This document shows positions 17,688 through 26,189 of a stretch of 38,825 nucleotides of DNA, piece by piece. The DNA comes from Thermoanaerobaculia bacterium (GTDB lineage Bacteria; Acidobacteriota; Thermoanaerobaculia; Multivoradales; JAHZIX01), in contig JALXFE010000510.1 of the NCBI GenBank assembly GCA_027069135.1, forward strand, positions 1 to 38,825, given 5' to 3'. The notes beneath the pieces were generated by a model. The model saw only the letters and a program-made list of their open reading frames with translations, was not told where the DNA came from and searched no databases. The translations under genes were made by a program, and so were the position numbers. Numbering within the stretch: the first letter of the stretch is position 1; each line of letters begins with the position of its first letter.

Positions 17688-18484
17688 GCGCCATCACAGA
17701 TGTATTTGCCCGTTGCCGGCGGGAGAAGCGGGCGGCCTTCATCCCGTACATCACCGCGGGTGATCCCAACTTGGAGACCACGGCGGCGCTGCTGCCGGCC
17801 CTGGACCGGGGAGGAGCGGACTTGATCGAGCTGGGGATTCCTTTCAGCGACCCCATCGCCGACGGTCCCGCCAATCAACGGGCAGCCACTCGCGCCCTCG
17901 ACGCCGGGACGAAGCTTTCGGGAATTTTCGAGGTGATTTCCCGATGCCGGGCGGAGGTCGAGGCGCCGATCCTCCTCTTCACGTACTTCAATCCTATCCA
18001 TGCGCGGGGGGTGGAGCGGTTCGCAGAGCAGGCGGCAGCCTCCGGCGTCGATGGCGTCCTATGCCTCGATTTGCCCCCGGAAGAGGCTCGGGAATCCTAT
18101 CTGCCGGCCCTCCGGAACCACGGCCTCGACACGGTTTTCCTGCTGGCCCCTACCAGCACGAAGCCCCGCATCAAGGCCGTCGCGGAGGTCTCCTCCGGCT
18201 TTATTTATTATGTGTCTCGCACCGGCGTCACGGGATCCCACGAGCCCCTTCCCAAGGAGCTTGCCAAGGAAGTGAAGGCGCTGCGTCGGCGGGTCAAGTT
18301 GCCGGTGGCGGTGGGTTTCGGCATTTCATCGCCGGAGCAGGTCGCCGCCGTCGCCAAGGTCGCGGACGCCGTCGTGGTCGGGAGCGCCCTCGTTCGGCTC
18401 GTGGAGGACGGGGGGATGAGCGAAGATTTGCCGCAGACCTTGGAAGACCGGGTGCGGGAGCTTACGGCTCCCCTGCGGAGGTAA
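17684..18484 (+). CDS. trpA: Tryptophan synthase alpha chain
   Basis: Cleaves indole-3-glycerol phosphate and channels indole to TrpB. The 266 residues include [29 protein letters not shown] with catalytic Glu49 and Asp60 (same numbers as the well-studied enterobacterial enzyme), [24 protein letters not shown] and the phosphate loop GFGISSPEQ. Last biosynthetic gene of the operon; only four bases separate it from the esterase gene. Confidence 0.97.
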   Translation: MSAITDVFARCRREKRAAFIPYITAGDPNLETTAALLPALDRGGADLIELGIPFSDPIADGPANQRAATRALDAGTKLSGIFEVISRCRAEVEAPILLFTYFNPIHARGVERFAEQAAASGVDGVLCLDLPPEEARESYLPALRNHGLDTVFLLAPTSTKPRIKAVAEVSSGFIYYVSRTGVTGSHEPLPKELAKEVKALRRRVKLPVAVGFGISSPEQVAAVAKVADAVVVGSALVRLVEDGGMSEDLPQTLEDRVRELTAPLRR

Positions 18485-18488
18485 TCTC

Positions 18489-19163
18489 ATGGCGAAGGCA
18501 CATACGATCGCCGTGACGACTCACGGTCATTATTTGGAAGAGCCTGCCGAGGGAGGATCCCCTCCGGCGGGTCTTTTGATGGGGTTCCACGGCTATGGAG
18601 AAAACGCTGCGACCCACCTGGCGGTCCTCGGGAGGATCCCCGGAGCGAAGCGCTGGACCCGGTGTGCCCTTCAGGGGCTTCATCTTTTCTACCGGCAGAG
18701 CACCGGCGAAGTGGTGAGCAGCTGGATGACCCGTTTTGAGAGGGAACAGACCATTCGGGACAACGTCGCCTACGCCGGGGCGGTGCTCTCGCAGCTCAAG
18801 AGCCAACAAGCGGCGCCCACGCCGCGGGTTCTGGCGGGATTCTCCCAAGGGGTCGCCATGGTTTACCGAACGGCTGCCTTTGCCGGCCATAGCGTGGATG
18901 GACTCATCGTTCTCGCCGGGGATGTACCCCCGGATTTGGAGGACGCCGACCTAGCCCGCTTACCTCCCATCCTCCTGGGGCAGGGGGAGGGCGACAAGTG
19001 GTACAACACCGCTAAGTTGGATGCCGATCTCGCTCGCCTGAAGGCCGCCGGTGTCTCGGTAGAGGTCTGCCGCTTCGCCGGCGGGCACGAATGGGCGGAT
19101 CCTTTCCTGGAAGTGGTCGGTGAGTTTCTCGGCAAGCTGGCCACCCCCGGTCCCCTCCCTTGA
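18489..19163 (+). CDS. Phospholipase/carboxylesterase-family serine hydrolase
   Basis: Small cytosolic alpha/beta hydrolase, 224 residues. Likely triad: Ser119 in the nucleophile elbow AGFSQGVAM, Asp169 (GQGEGDKWY) and His200 (FAGGHEW). The oxyanion region is LMGFHGYGENA (30-40). This is the pattern of the phospholipase/carboxylesterase (YpfH/acyl-protein thioesterase) family; substrate unknown. It follows trpA by four bases and so is probably cotranscribed with the tryptophan genes, although no link to tryptophan synthesis is known. Confidence 0.85.
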   Translation: MAKAHTIAVTTHGHYLEEPAEGGSPPAGLLMGFHGYGENAATHLAVLGRIPGAKRWTRCALQGLHLFYRQSTGEVVSSWMTRFEREQTIRDNVAYAGAVLSQLKSQQAAPTPRVLAGFSQGVAMVYRTAAFAGHSVDGLIVLAGDVPPDLEDADLARLPPILLGQGEGDKWYNTAKLDADLARLKAAGVSVEVCRFAGGHEWADPFLEVVGEFLGKLATPGPLP

Positions 19164-19182
19164 CGCGAAAAGGCTCAACGCG

Positions 19183-19213
19183 AAAAGGCCACGAGGCATC
19201 ATGCCCGCGGCCT
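19183..19213 (-). terminator. Intrinsic terminator after the LEA-like lipoprotein
   Basis: Read on the minus strand: AGGCC, a small bulge, inner GGCAT-g-ATGCC, a bulge, then GGCCT followed at once by a T-run. The T-rich part is duplicated as two direct copies of an 11-bp unit (plus strand cgcgaaaaggc at 19164-19174 and 19179-19189). On the plus strand the same hairpin lacks a T-run but may slow transcripts arriving from the esterase gene. Confidence 0.6.
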
Positions 19214-19242
19214 CTTCAAGTTGAGCGAATCGACCGCTCGAA

Positions 19243-19614
19243 TCAGTGGTCGGATTCTTCGCTGTGGGCCATGTCGTCGACCTTGTCTGCGGCGTCGTCA
19301 GCCATGTTGTCCACCGCGTCCGCGGCGTCGTCGACCATGTCACCGGCGGCGCTGGCGGCATCGTCCGCCATGTCACCGGCGGCATCCACCGCACCGTCGA
19401 TGGCTTCCCCGGCGTCGTCAACGGCCTCTTCGGCAGCATCCATGACATTTTCGGCGGTCTCTTGGGTGGCATCCACCGCACCGTCAACAGCGTCGCCGAG
19501 TTTTTCTCCAGCAGCTTTGACGCTGTCACCGGTGGAATGGCCTCCGCCGCCGCAAGCCACCATCGGCAGGAGCATCAGCGAGAGCAGGAGGACCAGAAAA
19601 ATGTGTTTGTTCAT
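19243..19614 (-). CDS. Acidic LEA-like repeat lipoprotein
   Basis: Predicted lipoprotein of 123 residues: hydrophobic signal (IFLVLLLSLMLLPMVAC) with a lipobox-like MVAC, Cys21 followed by a Gly-rich linker. The rest is an Ala/Asp-rich array of 11-residue repeats, clearest as AAGDMADDAAS / AAGDMVDDAAD / AVDNMADDAAD near the C-terminus. Eleven-residue amphipathic repeats are the hallmark of group 3 LEA (desiccation) proteins, but here the charge is overwhelmingly negative. The DNA repeats too: ccatgtcaccggcggc occurs at 19335 and 19368, 33 bases apart. A Shine-Dalgarno GGGAGA lies nine bases before the ATG; a good promoter and terminator frame it as its own unit. Function unknown; a coiled or disordered envelope protein is likely. 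Confidence 0.8.
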   Translation of the reverse strand: MNKHIFLVLLLSLMLLPMVACGGGGHSTGDSVKAAGEKLGDAVDGAVDATQETAENVMDAAEEAVDDAGEAIDGAVDAAGDMADDAASAAGDMVDDAADAVDNMADDAADKVDDMAHSEESDH

Positions 19615-19790
19615 GTTGAAGAATCTCCCTCTTTGATTTGGACATTCGGATGCAGCGATTTCATGTCGCTTTCTTGAGACGGATCGATCTCTTGAAGAAA
19701 AGGCCTTGTTTTTCTTAGGCTCCCGGGAACGAACTCGAGAGAATCTGGCGTGAGCCGCCCTTACACCATCCTGTCTTCCCGGATCGAACG

Positions 19791-19819
19791 AGTATAGAGC
19801 ACGGGCGATGAAGGCTCAA
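19791..19819 (-). promoter_or_regulatory. Sigma70-type promoter for the lipoprotein gene
   Basis: On the minus strand: -35 TTGAGC (19814-19819), 17-base spacer, -10 TATACT (19791-19796). The predicted transcript would have a 5' untranslated region of about 170 bases before the ATG at 19614. It lies between ligA (ending at 19907) and the lipoprotein gene. Confidence 0.55.
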
Positions 19820-19906
19820 GGGCGCCCTGTCCGTCTCGGGCCCTCGGCACCGGCCGGCCGTGAGCCCCGGGGGCCGGATGGGGCAAGAAGCCGGTGGAAG
19901 ATATTC

Positions 19907-21976
19907 TCAAGATCGAAGGGAATGCTCGTCCAGAAGGCGCAAGAAGGCCTCTTCATCGAGGATCTCGATCCCCAGGTTTACCGCCTTTTCGTATTTGGAT
20001 CCCGGGTCCTTCCCCGCAACTACGTGGCTCGTGGCCTTGCTGACGGAAGAGACCACCTTCGCTCCGGCCGCTTCGACGATTCTCTTGGCCTGGGGCCTCG
20101 ACAGCCGGTCCATGGCACCGGTGAATACCATCTTGAGACCCTTAAGGGGTTGTTTCTCGGGGTCCTTCGGCGGCGGGGGCGCTCGAAGGTGAATCCTGCC
20201 GTCCAACAATCGTTCGAGGAGCCTTCGATGATTCTCCTGGTCGAAAAAGGCGCGGATATGTTCCGTCATGCGGGGGCCGACGCCGGGGACGGCAGTCAGA
20301 GCCTCGACATCCGCCTGGCGCAGATTCTCGAGAGTGCCAAAGTGTTGGGCCAGGTCTCGAGCCACCGCCACGCCGACCTCCGGGATTCCCAGGCCGAAGA
20401 GGAACCGGTGGAGTTCGGCATGGGAAGCTTCTTCGATGGCCTCCACCAGGGCGGTGGCGGATTTCTGTGCGAAGCCCTCCAAGGGGATCAGCTGTTCCGC
20501 CTTGAGGTCGAAGAGCTCCGGGAGGTGGCGAACCAGCCCCAAGTCCACCAGAAGCTTCGCGGTCTCCTCTCCCAATCCCTCGATGTCTAGGGCCTGGCGG
20601 GAACCGAAGTGCGTCAATCGGCCGGCGAGCTGAGCCTTGCAATCCAGGCTGTTGGGGCAGACCGAGAAGGGACCTCTCTCGATCAGGGGTGTGCCACAGG
20701 AGGGGCAGGTTTCCGGCATGGTGAAGGGTTCGCTACGCTGGTGGTCGGGCTCATCGATGCGCTCCACGACTTGGGGGATGACGTCTCCAGCCCGCTGGAC
20801 CCGGACGAGGTCGCCTTCGCGGACATCCTTGCGCGCCACTTCCTCACGGTTGTGGAGGGTCGCTCGGGCCACCGTCACGCCACCGATCTCCACCGGTCGG
20901 AGCACCGCTACCGGAGTCACCACGCCGGTCCGGCCGACGCTGGGGATGATCTCGAGAATTCGGGTCTCCTCTTTTCGAGGCGGAAATTTGAAAGCGAAGG
21001 CCCATCGGGGATGGCGGCGGGTGGTGCCCAGAGCCTGACGGCCCTCTAGGTCGTCGAGCTTGATGACGATGCCGTCGATTTCGTAATCCAACTCGTTCCG
21101 CTGTTCTTCGATCGACCGGTGGAAGGCGAGGATGTCGTCGACGGTCTCGGCCTTTCGGGCCAGCCGATTGACCCGAAAGCCCCAATCCCGGAGCGCCTCC
21201 AGAATTCCCCATTGGCTGTCGATACCGATGGGAATGGCCGGTCCCTCGGCCGGGGCGACCGCCAGCACATCGTAGACGTAGACCTCGAGGGGACGAGACG
21301 CCGTGATGGTCGGATCCAGCTGGCGCACCGAGCCGGCGGCGGCGTTACGGGGGTTGGCGAAGGGGTCCTTGCCTTGGGCGATGAGGCTTAAGTTGAGCTT
21401 GGCGAAGCCCTCGACCTCAAGGACGATCTCTCCCCGGAGGGCGAGAAGATCCGGCGCCGGCCGAGATTCTTCCCGCAACCGCAGGGGCACCGATCCGATG
21501 GTTTTGACGTTTTCAGTGATGCCCTCTCCCCGTGCACCGTCGCCGCGGGTGGCGGCTCGGGTCAGGACGCCTCCCTCGTAGACCAATTCCACCGAGAGGC
21601 CGTCGAGCTTGGGATCGACCACCCAACCGAGGCGGCTGGCAAATCCTCCGGCAGCTTCCGTCGTCAAACCTTTGCGGACCCGCTCACAGAAACGCCGCAG
21701 CGCGGCCTCGTCCTGGGACGACTCGAGGCTCAACATCGGTGCCGTGTGCTCGACGGAGGTAAAGGCGTCCAGAGGCTCTCCCGCTACCCGCTGGGTTGGC
21801 GAATCCGCCGTGATCAGCTTTGGGAAGCGCTCTTCCAATGCGGCCAGCTCCTCAAAGAGCCGGTCGTAGTCGGCGTCTTCGATCTCCGGTGCATCCCGAA
21901 CGTAGTAGAGAAAGTCGTGGTGGCGAATGGCTTTGCGCAGCTCCTCGATGCGCTCGGTCGCCTTTCCCGGACTCAT
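19907..21976 (-). CDS. ligA: NAD-dependent DNA ligase
   Basis: Essential replicative ligase, 689 residues. N-terminal Ia domain (HHDFLYYVRDAPEIEDADYDR), adenylation domain with the AMP-accepting Lys123 in DPKLDG, RGDGARGEGITENVKTI, an OB fold (RVQRAGDVIPQV), a four-cysteine zinc finger (CPSCGTPL ... VCPNSLDC), helix-hairpin-helix repeats (LPELFDL, VPGVGPRM) and a C-terminal BRCT domain (about 610-689, LKGLKMVFTGAMDRLSRPQA). All catalytic elements are intact. The acyltransferase gene ends three bases upstream, so the two are one transcript. Confidence 0.97.
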   Translation of the reverse strand: MSPGKATERIEELRKAIRHHDFLYYVRDAPEIEDADYDRLFEELAALEERFPKLITADSPTQRVAGEPLDAFTSVEHTAPMLSLESSQDEAALRRFCERVRKGLTTEAAGGFASRLGWVVDPKLDGLSVELVYEGGVLTRAATRGDGARGEGITENVKTIGSVPLRLREESRPAPDLLALRGEIVLEVEGFAKLNLSLIAQGKDPFANPRNAAAGSVRQLDPTITASRPLEVYVYDVLAVAPAEGPAIPIGIDSQWGILEALRDWGFRVNRLARKAETVDDILAFHRSIEEQRNELDYEIDGIVIKLDDLEGRQALGTTRRHPRWAFAFKFPPRKEETRILEIIPSVGRTGVVTPVAVLRPVEIGGVTVARATLHNREEVARKDVREGDLVRVQRAGDVIPQVVERIDEPDHQRSEPFTMPETCPSCGTPLIERGPFSVCPNSLDCKAQLAGRLTHFGSRQALDIEGLGEETAKLLVDLGLVRHLPELFDLKAEQLIPLEGFAQKSATALVEAIEEASHAELHRFLFGLGIPEVGVAVARDLAQHFGTLENLRQADVEALTAVPGVGPRMTEHIRAFFDQENHRRLLERLLDGRIHLRAPPPPKDPEKQPLKGLKMVFTGAMDRLSRPQAKRIVEAAGAKVVSSVSKATSHVVAGKDPGSKYEKAVNLGIEILDEEAFLRLLDEHSLRS

Positions 21977-21979
21977 ACC

Positions 21980-22720
21980 TCAGGGCTCATCGACGGGGTC
22001 TTCCGTGGAGAGCTCGAGGTCCCGGTCCCAGGGCTGCTCCGGCGGACAATGACGATCTCGGCGCGCTTCGAGGTCCCGGCGTACGGCGGTGCGGAATCCC
22101 TCTTCGCCGTGCTCTTGGAGCAGGTGGTTGCGGTAGGTCTCGAGGTCCAGGTTCTCGAAGTTGAGTCGAAGCGTTTTGAACAAGCGGGGGAAGGTCTCTC
22201 CCGGATGCTGGACGTGATGGAGGCCGCCGCTGTAGGCGAGGAGCATGCGGCCGGACGGGATGGCCTCTATGACGTCCGCGATGCCGCCGCGGATGTCCAT
22301 GGGCTTGCCTCGAAGATCGAGACCGTTGGCCCGTTTCATGCGGCCTTCGGGCAACATGAGGACGACCGCGGTCTTCTCGACGCGCTTCAGGACCTCTGAC
22401 CAGGTGTCGTCTCGCTTGCGGGTGATGGAGACGACGTGGCGAGCCAGCATCTTGTAGAACAGACCGACGAAGGGGCGCTTGACGGTTTTTTCGGCGACGG
22501 GAATGACTCCATGCCAGGCGAGTTGACGAATGAAGCGATCCGGCACCGTACTCGCGTAGAGCCATTCATACAAGCTCGTGTGGTTGAGAATACAGACCAA
22601 CCGCAGGTCTTCCCATGTATCTTCCGGGGGATCACCGACCCAGCCGATCTGCGAGCGATAGAAGATTCGGCTCAGCAGCTTGAGAAAGTGAACCAGGAGG
22701 TAAGTGAGGATCGGCTGCAT
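21980..22720 (-). CDS. PlsC-type 1-acyl-glycerol-3-phosphate acyltransferase family protein
   Basis: Membrane-associated acyltransferase, probably acting on a phospholipid or lipid intermediate. With the ATG at 22720 it has 246 residues: hydrophobic N-terminus (MQPILTYLLVHFLKLLSRIFY), a motif-I region CILNHTSLYEW with His47 but Glu52 in place of Asp (HX4E, not HX4D), and the substrate-binding motif LPEGRMKR near 123-130. Earlier in-frame ATGs (22798, 22831) are possible; starts beyond 22934 would run into the divergent glycosyltransferase gene. Cotranscribed with ligA. The HX4E change makes the exact reaction uncertain. Confidence 0.75.
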   Translation of the reverse strand: MQPILTYLLVHFLKLLSRIFYRSQIGWVGDPPEDTWEDLRLVCILNHTSLYEWLYASTVPDRFIRQLAWHGVIPVAEKTVKRPFVGLFYKMLARHVVSITRKRDDTWSEVLKRVEKTAVVLMLPEGRMKRANGLDLRGKPMDIRGGIADVIEAIPSGRMLLAYSGGLHHVQHPGETFPRLFKTLRLNFENLDLETYRNHLLQEHGEEGFRTAVRRDLEARRDRHCPPEQPWDRDLELSTEDPVDEP

Positions 22721-22934
22721 AGGTCGTTGGGTCTCTCGTCTCCAGGCTAGCGCGGCAGGTCCGGCGTCTCGCCGAAGTTCCTTCCGGACTCGTTTCATGT
22801 GGATTCGGAACCGGTGTGCTATTCCTACCATATTTGTCCGTCCCCGAACGAGGGAGAGGGGTGGCCGAGACGATTTTTCCAAGGTGGGAGCCAGACCGCG
22901 AGCGAGGCTGCTAGGATTGACCTCTGGAGGAATC

Positions 22935-23837
22935 ATGACCGAATCGTCCAACTCGAGCACAGGCCTTGTTTCGACCCCCGGGGGGCTCGAGAGGCCACCC
23001 GTTTCCGCGATCGTCACGACTTTCAACGAGGAACGCCATATCGCTGCCTGCTTGGAGTCTCTCCTGTGGTGCGACGAGATTCTGGTGGTCGATTCGTTTT
23101 CCACGGACAAGACTCCGGAGATCGTTCAAAGCTTCGACAAGGCGACGTTCGCCCAGCGGACCTATTTCGGGTCCGCCTCCCAGAAGAATTGGGCCATGGA
23201 TCAGGTGAAGCATGATTGGATCCTGATTTTCGACGCCGACGAGCGCTGCACGCCCCAGCTACAAGAGGAGCTCGAGACTCTCCTGGCCCGGGGACCTCGC
23301 CACGAGGCGTATACGATTCGCCGCAAGGTCTACTTCATGGATCATCTGATCCGCTACTCCGGATGGCAGCATGATCAGGTCGTGCGCCTTCTCAAGAAGG
23401 GAACCGGCCGCTATCCGAACCGCCGGGTTCATGCCGATATGACCACCCGGGGACCGGCACCGCTCCTGCGCAACAGCATGCTCCACTACATGGCAGATTC
23501 TTTTGACGAATACTTCCCCCGCATCCAGAAATACAGCGGCTGGGGGGCTGCCCAGGCCTATAGGGAGGGGAAGAAGTCGGGTTTTGCCGAGATTTTCGGA
23601 CGCCCGGTCTGGAGGTTCCTGCGCACCTACGTCTTCCAGGGTGGTTTTCTCGATGGGAAGTACGGTCTCGTTTTTTGCATGCTCCAGGCCTACGGCACGT
23701 ATTTGAAGTGGGCGATCCTGTGGGGATGGCGGGTCAATGAATCTCGAGGGCGTACCGCCGATCTGCCCATTTTCGATGACGACGAGAATACCTGGCGAGA
23801 GATCGACGAGTCGGACGGCGAGCTGCAGGCGAGCTGA
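22935..23837 (+). CDS. Family-2 glycosyltransferase (WaaE/KdtX-like)
   Basis: Inverting GT-A glycosyltransferase of 300 residues. VSAIVTTFNEERHIAACLESL, the metal-binding DXD (Asp100-Ala-Asp102 in IFDADER) and the late W-rich region (YSGWQHDQVVRLLKKGTGRY) are the plan of LPS-core enzymes such as WaaE. Its C-terminal half has a hydrophobic stretch (FLDGKYGLVFCMLQAYGTYLKW). GGAGG five bases before the ATG fixes the start at 22935. It is divergent from the acyltransferase; the 214-base gap serves both. Confidence 0.9.
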   Translation: MTESSNSSTGLVSTPGGLERPPVSAIVTTFNEERHIAACLESLLWCDEILVVDSFSTDKTPEIVQSFDKATFAQRTYFGSASQKNWAMDQVKHDWILIFDADERCTPQLQEELETLLARGPRHEAYTIRRKVYFMDHLIRYSGWQHDQVVRLLKKGTGRYPNRRVHADMTTRGPAPLLRNSMLHYMADSFDEYFPRIQKYSGWGAAQAYREGKKSGFAEIFGRPVWRFLRTYVFQGGFLDGKYGLVFCMLQAYGTYLKWAILWGWRVNESRGRTADLPIFDDDENTWREIDESDGELQAS

Positions 23838-23841
23838 TCCG

Positions 23842-23890
23842 GTAGGGCTTCCCAGTGGGGCTTCCCAGTGGGACTTCTTCAGTGGGGCTC
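23842..23890. repeat. Degenerate 13-14 bp tandem repeat
   Basis: Four imperfect units: GTAGGGCTTCCCA, GTGGGGCTTCCCA, GTGGGACTTCTTCA and GTGGGGCTC, lying between the glycosyltransferase stop and the GNAT start. No hairpin potential or known motif seen. Confidence 0.65.
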
Positions 23891-23936
23891 GCTCTACCGA
23901 TCTCCAAGCTGTTTGCCCGGGGTACCTTGGAGCATC

Positions 23937-24563
23937 ATGGCGAAGACTACGAAAGCCGATGTCCGAGGCTCTTTAAGCCCCGAGGAATCTCCTCTCCTGC
24001 CCCGGACTTCCCCTCGATTGTTGCTGCGAGATTTCGTTCCGGAAGATTTCTGGGATGTGCATGCCTACACTTCGGATCCGGAGGTGACCCGCTGGCTCCC
24101 CTGGGGGCCTTGCACCGAGGTCGAAACCCAGGAGCTCTTGGACCGTGCTGCCGGATACCGCGTGCCGGATCCCCGGACGGATTACAGCTTGGCGATCGTC
24201 GAGCGCTCGTCCGGGAGGGTGATCGGCAGCGGGAGTCTCTTCACCCGTCAAGCCAAGGCCGGGGAGCTCGAGATCGGCTATTGCCTGGCTCGGCAGGCCT
24301 GGGGCAAAGGTCTGGCGAAGGCGGCGGCGGCGGGACTCTTGGGATTGGCCTTTCAAGGCTTAGGGATGCATCGGGTCTTCGGCCTGGTAGATCCGGAAAA
24401 TCCAGCTTCGGTAGGAGTCCTCGAGGGCCTGGGGTTCCGTCAGGAAGGGCGTTTGAAGAAACATACGAATCTCAAAGGTCAGTGGCGGGACTCGCTGCTT
24501 TTCGCCATCCTGGAGGAAGAGTGGTTGGCCAGCCCTCACAGCGAGGGTTGGGGCCAGGAATGA
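23937..24563 (+). CDS. GNAT acetyltransferase (RimJ/RimL type)
   Basis: Acetyl-CoA-dependent N-acetyltransferase of 208 residues. Typical order: RLLLRDFVPEDFWDVHAYTSDPEVTRWL, IGSGSLF, LEIGYCLARQAWGKGLAKAA (the acetyl-CoA loop, Q/RxxGxG-like), then HRVFGLVDPENPASVGVLEGLGF, the RimJ/RimL signature. The ATG at 23937 is preceded by TTGGAG; a longer frame begins upstream but covers only the tandem repeat region. The substrate cannot be named. It converges with the pyruvyl transferase gene, 16 bases between stops. Confidence 0.88.
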   Translation: MAKTTKADVRGSLSPEESPLLPRTSPRLLLRDFVPEDFWDVHAYTSDPEVTRWLPWGPCTEVETQELLDRAAGYRVPDPRTDYSLAIVERSSGRVIGSGSLFTRQAKAGELEIGYCLARQAWGKGLAKAAAAGLLGLAFQGLGMHRVFGLVDPENPASVGVLEGLGFRQEGRLKKHTNLKGQWRDSLLFAILEEEWLASPHSEGWGQE

Positions 24564-24579
24564 AGGCCTGCTAGGCGTC

Positions 24580-25797
24580 TCAAGGTGGTGCGGCGGTTGT
24601 TTCGAGTAGCCTGTTTAAATTTTCCCAGCCCGCCTCGACGACTCGCCGCCGGGCGGAGTCGAGATCCGATTCTGAGAGGTTGAGGGCTGCCAGAGCCCGG
24701 GTGGAGAGCTCGGAGAAAGGGGCGCAGCCGTGGGGCTGGCTCGGATCCCAAGTACGTAGGAAGAGATCGAGCTTGCGGATCCCAGGGCCGAGGCCAACCC
24801 GAGGAACGCCGTAGGTGAGGGCGGTGAGGTTGCCGTGCAGGGAGGTCCCGGCAAATAGCCGCGCGGAGGCGATGAGGGCCAGGATATCCGTCACCGAAAG
24901 TGGCTGGGAAGGATTCACCGCCGAGAGGATGCGAGGGCCGGAGGAGCCGCCGAAGTAGCGCTCGACGCCGGCTAGAGCCGTGTCGTCTTCGTGGGCCGGG
25001 GCCAGTCCCAGCGGCAGCAGAAGGATCGGTAGGGCGCGCGCCGCCCGGAGTTTTTTCAGCTGCCCAGCGACCTCCTCGAGGTGCCCACGGGAAGGGTAGC
25101 GCCCCAATTGAAGGCAGAGATAGGAACCAGCCCCGAGCTCCTTGAGGAGCCGTGTCGCCGGTGCTGATAGGTCCCGGAGGAGCTCCTCCCGGGGAAAGAC
25201 CTCGGAGGCGAGGACGGCACCGTCCGGCGCCAGGCGGGCCTTCAGGCCCCAGGACCGCAGAACTGCGAGCGTGCGGGGATCCCGAACGGAGAGATCCGCA
25301 GCGTCGGCCAAAATGCCGCGAATCCTCGCCTGACGTCTCGTCGGCAGGCGGGCGAGCCCGGAACCGCCGACCGCCCAATACGCGGCTCGCAGGCCCCCGG
25401 TTTCTGCCGCCGACGTAACCCAGGGCAGAGCTCGTCGGCTGCCCACGAGGTAGCGGGCCAGCGGCTCGGCTCCGAGAGTACGATCCAAGGCCTTGATGGC
25501 AAAGGCGCGTCGCGGGGTCGAAAGAGCTGCATAGGTTCCCGTCCAGCCGGCGTCGAGGATCTCTCCACCGGCAAAGACCAGCAGGTCATCGGCAGCAGAC
25601 TTTGGTGCCCGCAGCGAGTCCAAGGAGTGGGTCTCGACCCCGCCGACCCCGGAGAGGTCTTTTTCCTGGGTCGAGAAGTAGCGACAGCTGCCAACCTCCC
25701 CCCGGCGCTGCAGGGCTCGCTGCCATACCCGAGGAAAGAGCAGATCCCCGAAGTTGAAGCGGTCGAAGGCTCCGGCTACCAAGAAGCGGCGGCTCAT
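24580..25797 (-). CDS. Polysaccharide pyruvyl transferase family protein
   Basis: CsaB-like GT-B-fold protein of 405 residues that would add a pyruvate ketal to a cell-surface polysaccharide or glycan. Markers: N-terminal VAGAFDRFNFGDLLFPRVW, LVFAGGEILDAG, LSVRDPRTLAVLRSWG, LCLQLGRYPSRGHLEEV and the late GTSLHGNLTALTYGVPRVGLG, the family's most constant block. Members also include sugar-binding proteins of unknown activity. With the nearby GT2 gene it suggests surface-glycan modification. Confidence 0.85.
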   Translation of the reverse strand: MSRRFLVAGAFDRFNFGDLLFPRVWQRALQRRGEVGSCRYFSTQEKDLSGVGGVETHSLDSLRAPKSAADDLLVFAGGEILDAGWTGTYAALSTPRRAFAIKALDRTLGAEPLARYLVGSRRALPWVTSAAETGGLRAAYWAVGGSGLARLPTRRQARIRGILADAADLSVRDPRTLAVLRSWGLKARLAPDGAVLASEVFPREELLRDLSAPATRLLKELGAGSYLCLQLGRYPSRGHLEEVAGQLKKLRAARALPILLLPLGLAPAHEDDTALAGVERYFGGSSGPRILSAVNPSQPLSVTDILALIASARLFAGTSLHGNLTALTYGVPRVGLGPGIRKLDLFLRTWDPSQPHGCAPFSELSTRALAALNLSESDLDSARRRVVEAGWENLNRLLETTAAPP

Positions 25798-25862
25798 GAG
25801 CGCTCTCGCCCGAGGCGCGGATTACAGATCCGGGGTGGTCGAAGAAGTAGAGTTGCGGCAGC

Positions 25863-25881
25863 CATAGACATCGATTCTATG
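25863..25881. repeat. Perfect inverted repeat between pspC-like and pyruvyl transferase genes
   Basis: CATAGA (25863-25868) pairs with TCTATG (25876-25881) around a 7-base loop containing the palindrome ATCGAT; flanking GGC and GCC could lengthen it after an internal loop. It may be a factor-independent pause or an operator. No T-run follows on either strand. Confidence 0.4.
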
Positions 25882-25911
25882 CCCGCCGCTTCGTGACCCT
25901 CATTTTTCGGA

Positions 25912-26094
25912 TCATGTTTTGGGCATGAGCACCCATAGGCAGAGGTAGACGAGAAGGCCGGGGAAAGCAGCCGAGAGAATGGAGCCGACGATGTAGACCA
26001 GGCGGACCAGGGTCGGATCCCAGCCCAACCATCTGGCGATTCCACCGCAAACTCCGGCGATCATCTTGTCGCTGCGGGATCTTTGGAGGGGCAT
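25912..26094 (-). CDS. PspC-domain small membrane protein
   Basis: A 60-residue protein consisting of a single PspC domain: basic start (PLQRSRSDKMIAGVCGGIA), RWLGWDPTLVRLVYIVGSI and a second hydrophobic helix (AAFPGLLVYLCLWVLMP). Such proteins sit in the inner membrane and are tied to phage-shock or envelope-stress response. AAGGA nine bases before the ATG supports the start. No pspA or regulator lies nearby. Confidence 0.88.
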   Translation of the reverse strand: MPLQRSRSDKMIAGVCGGIARWLGWDPTLVRLVYIVGSILSAAFPGLLVYLCLWVLMPKT

Positions 26095-26189
26095 ATCAGT
26101 ATTTCCTTTCCGGGGCTCGGTATCGGTATCAGGGCGGGGGCAAGGGGCCCCCTGGGGAGCACTACGACGAGCGGCTCGCCAGTGTTCCA

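Noticed and set aside
22721-23110. N-terminal extension of the acyltransferase to 23110
   Set aside because: It would overlap the divergent glycosyltransferase with its well-placed GGAGG and has no acyltransferase-like sequence.
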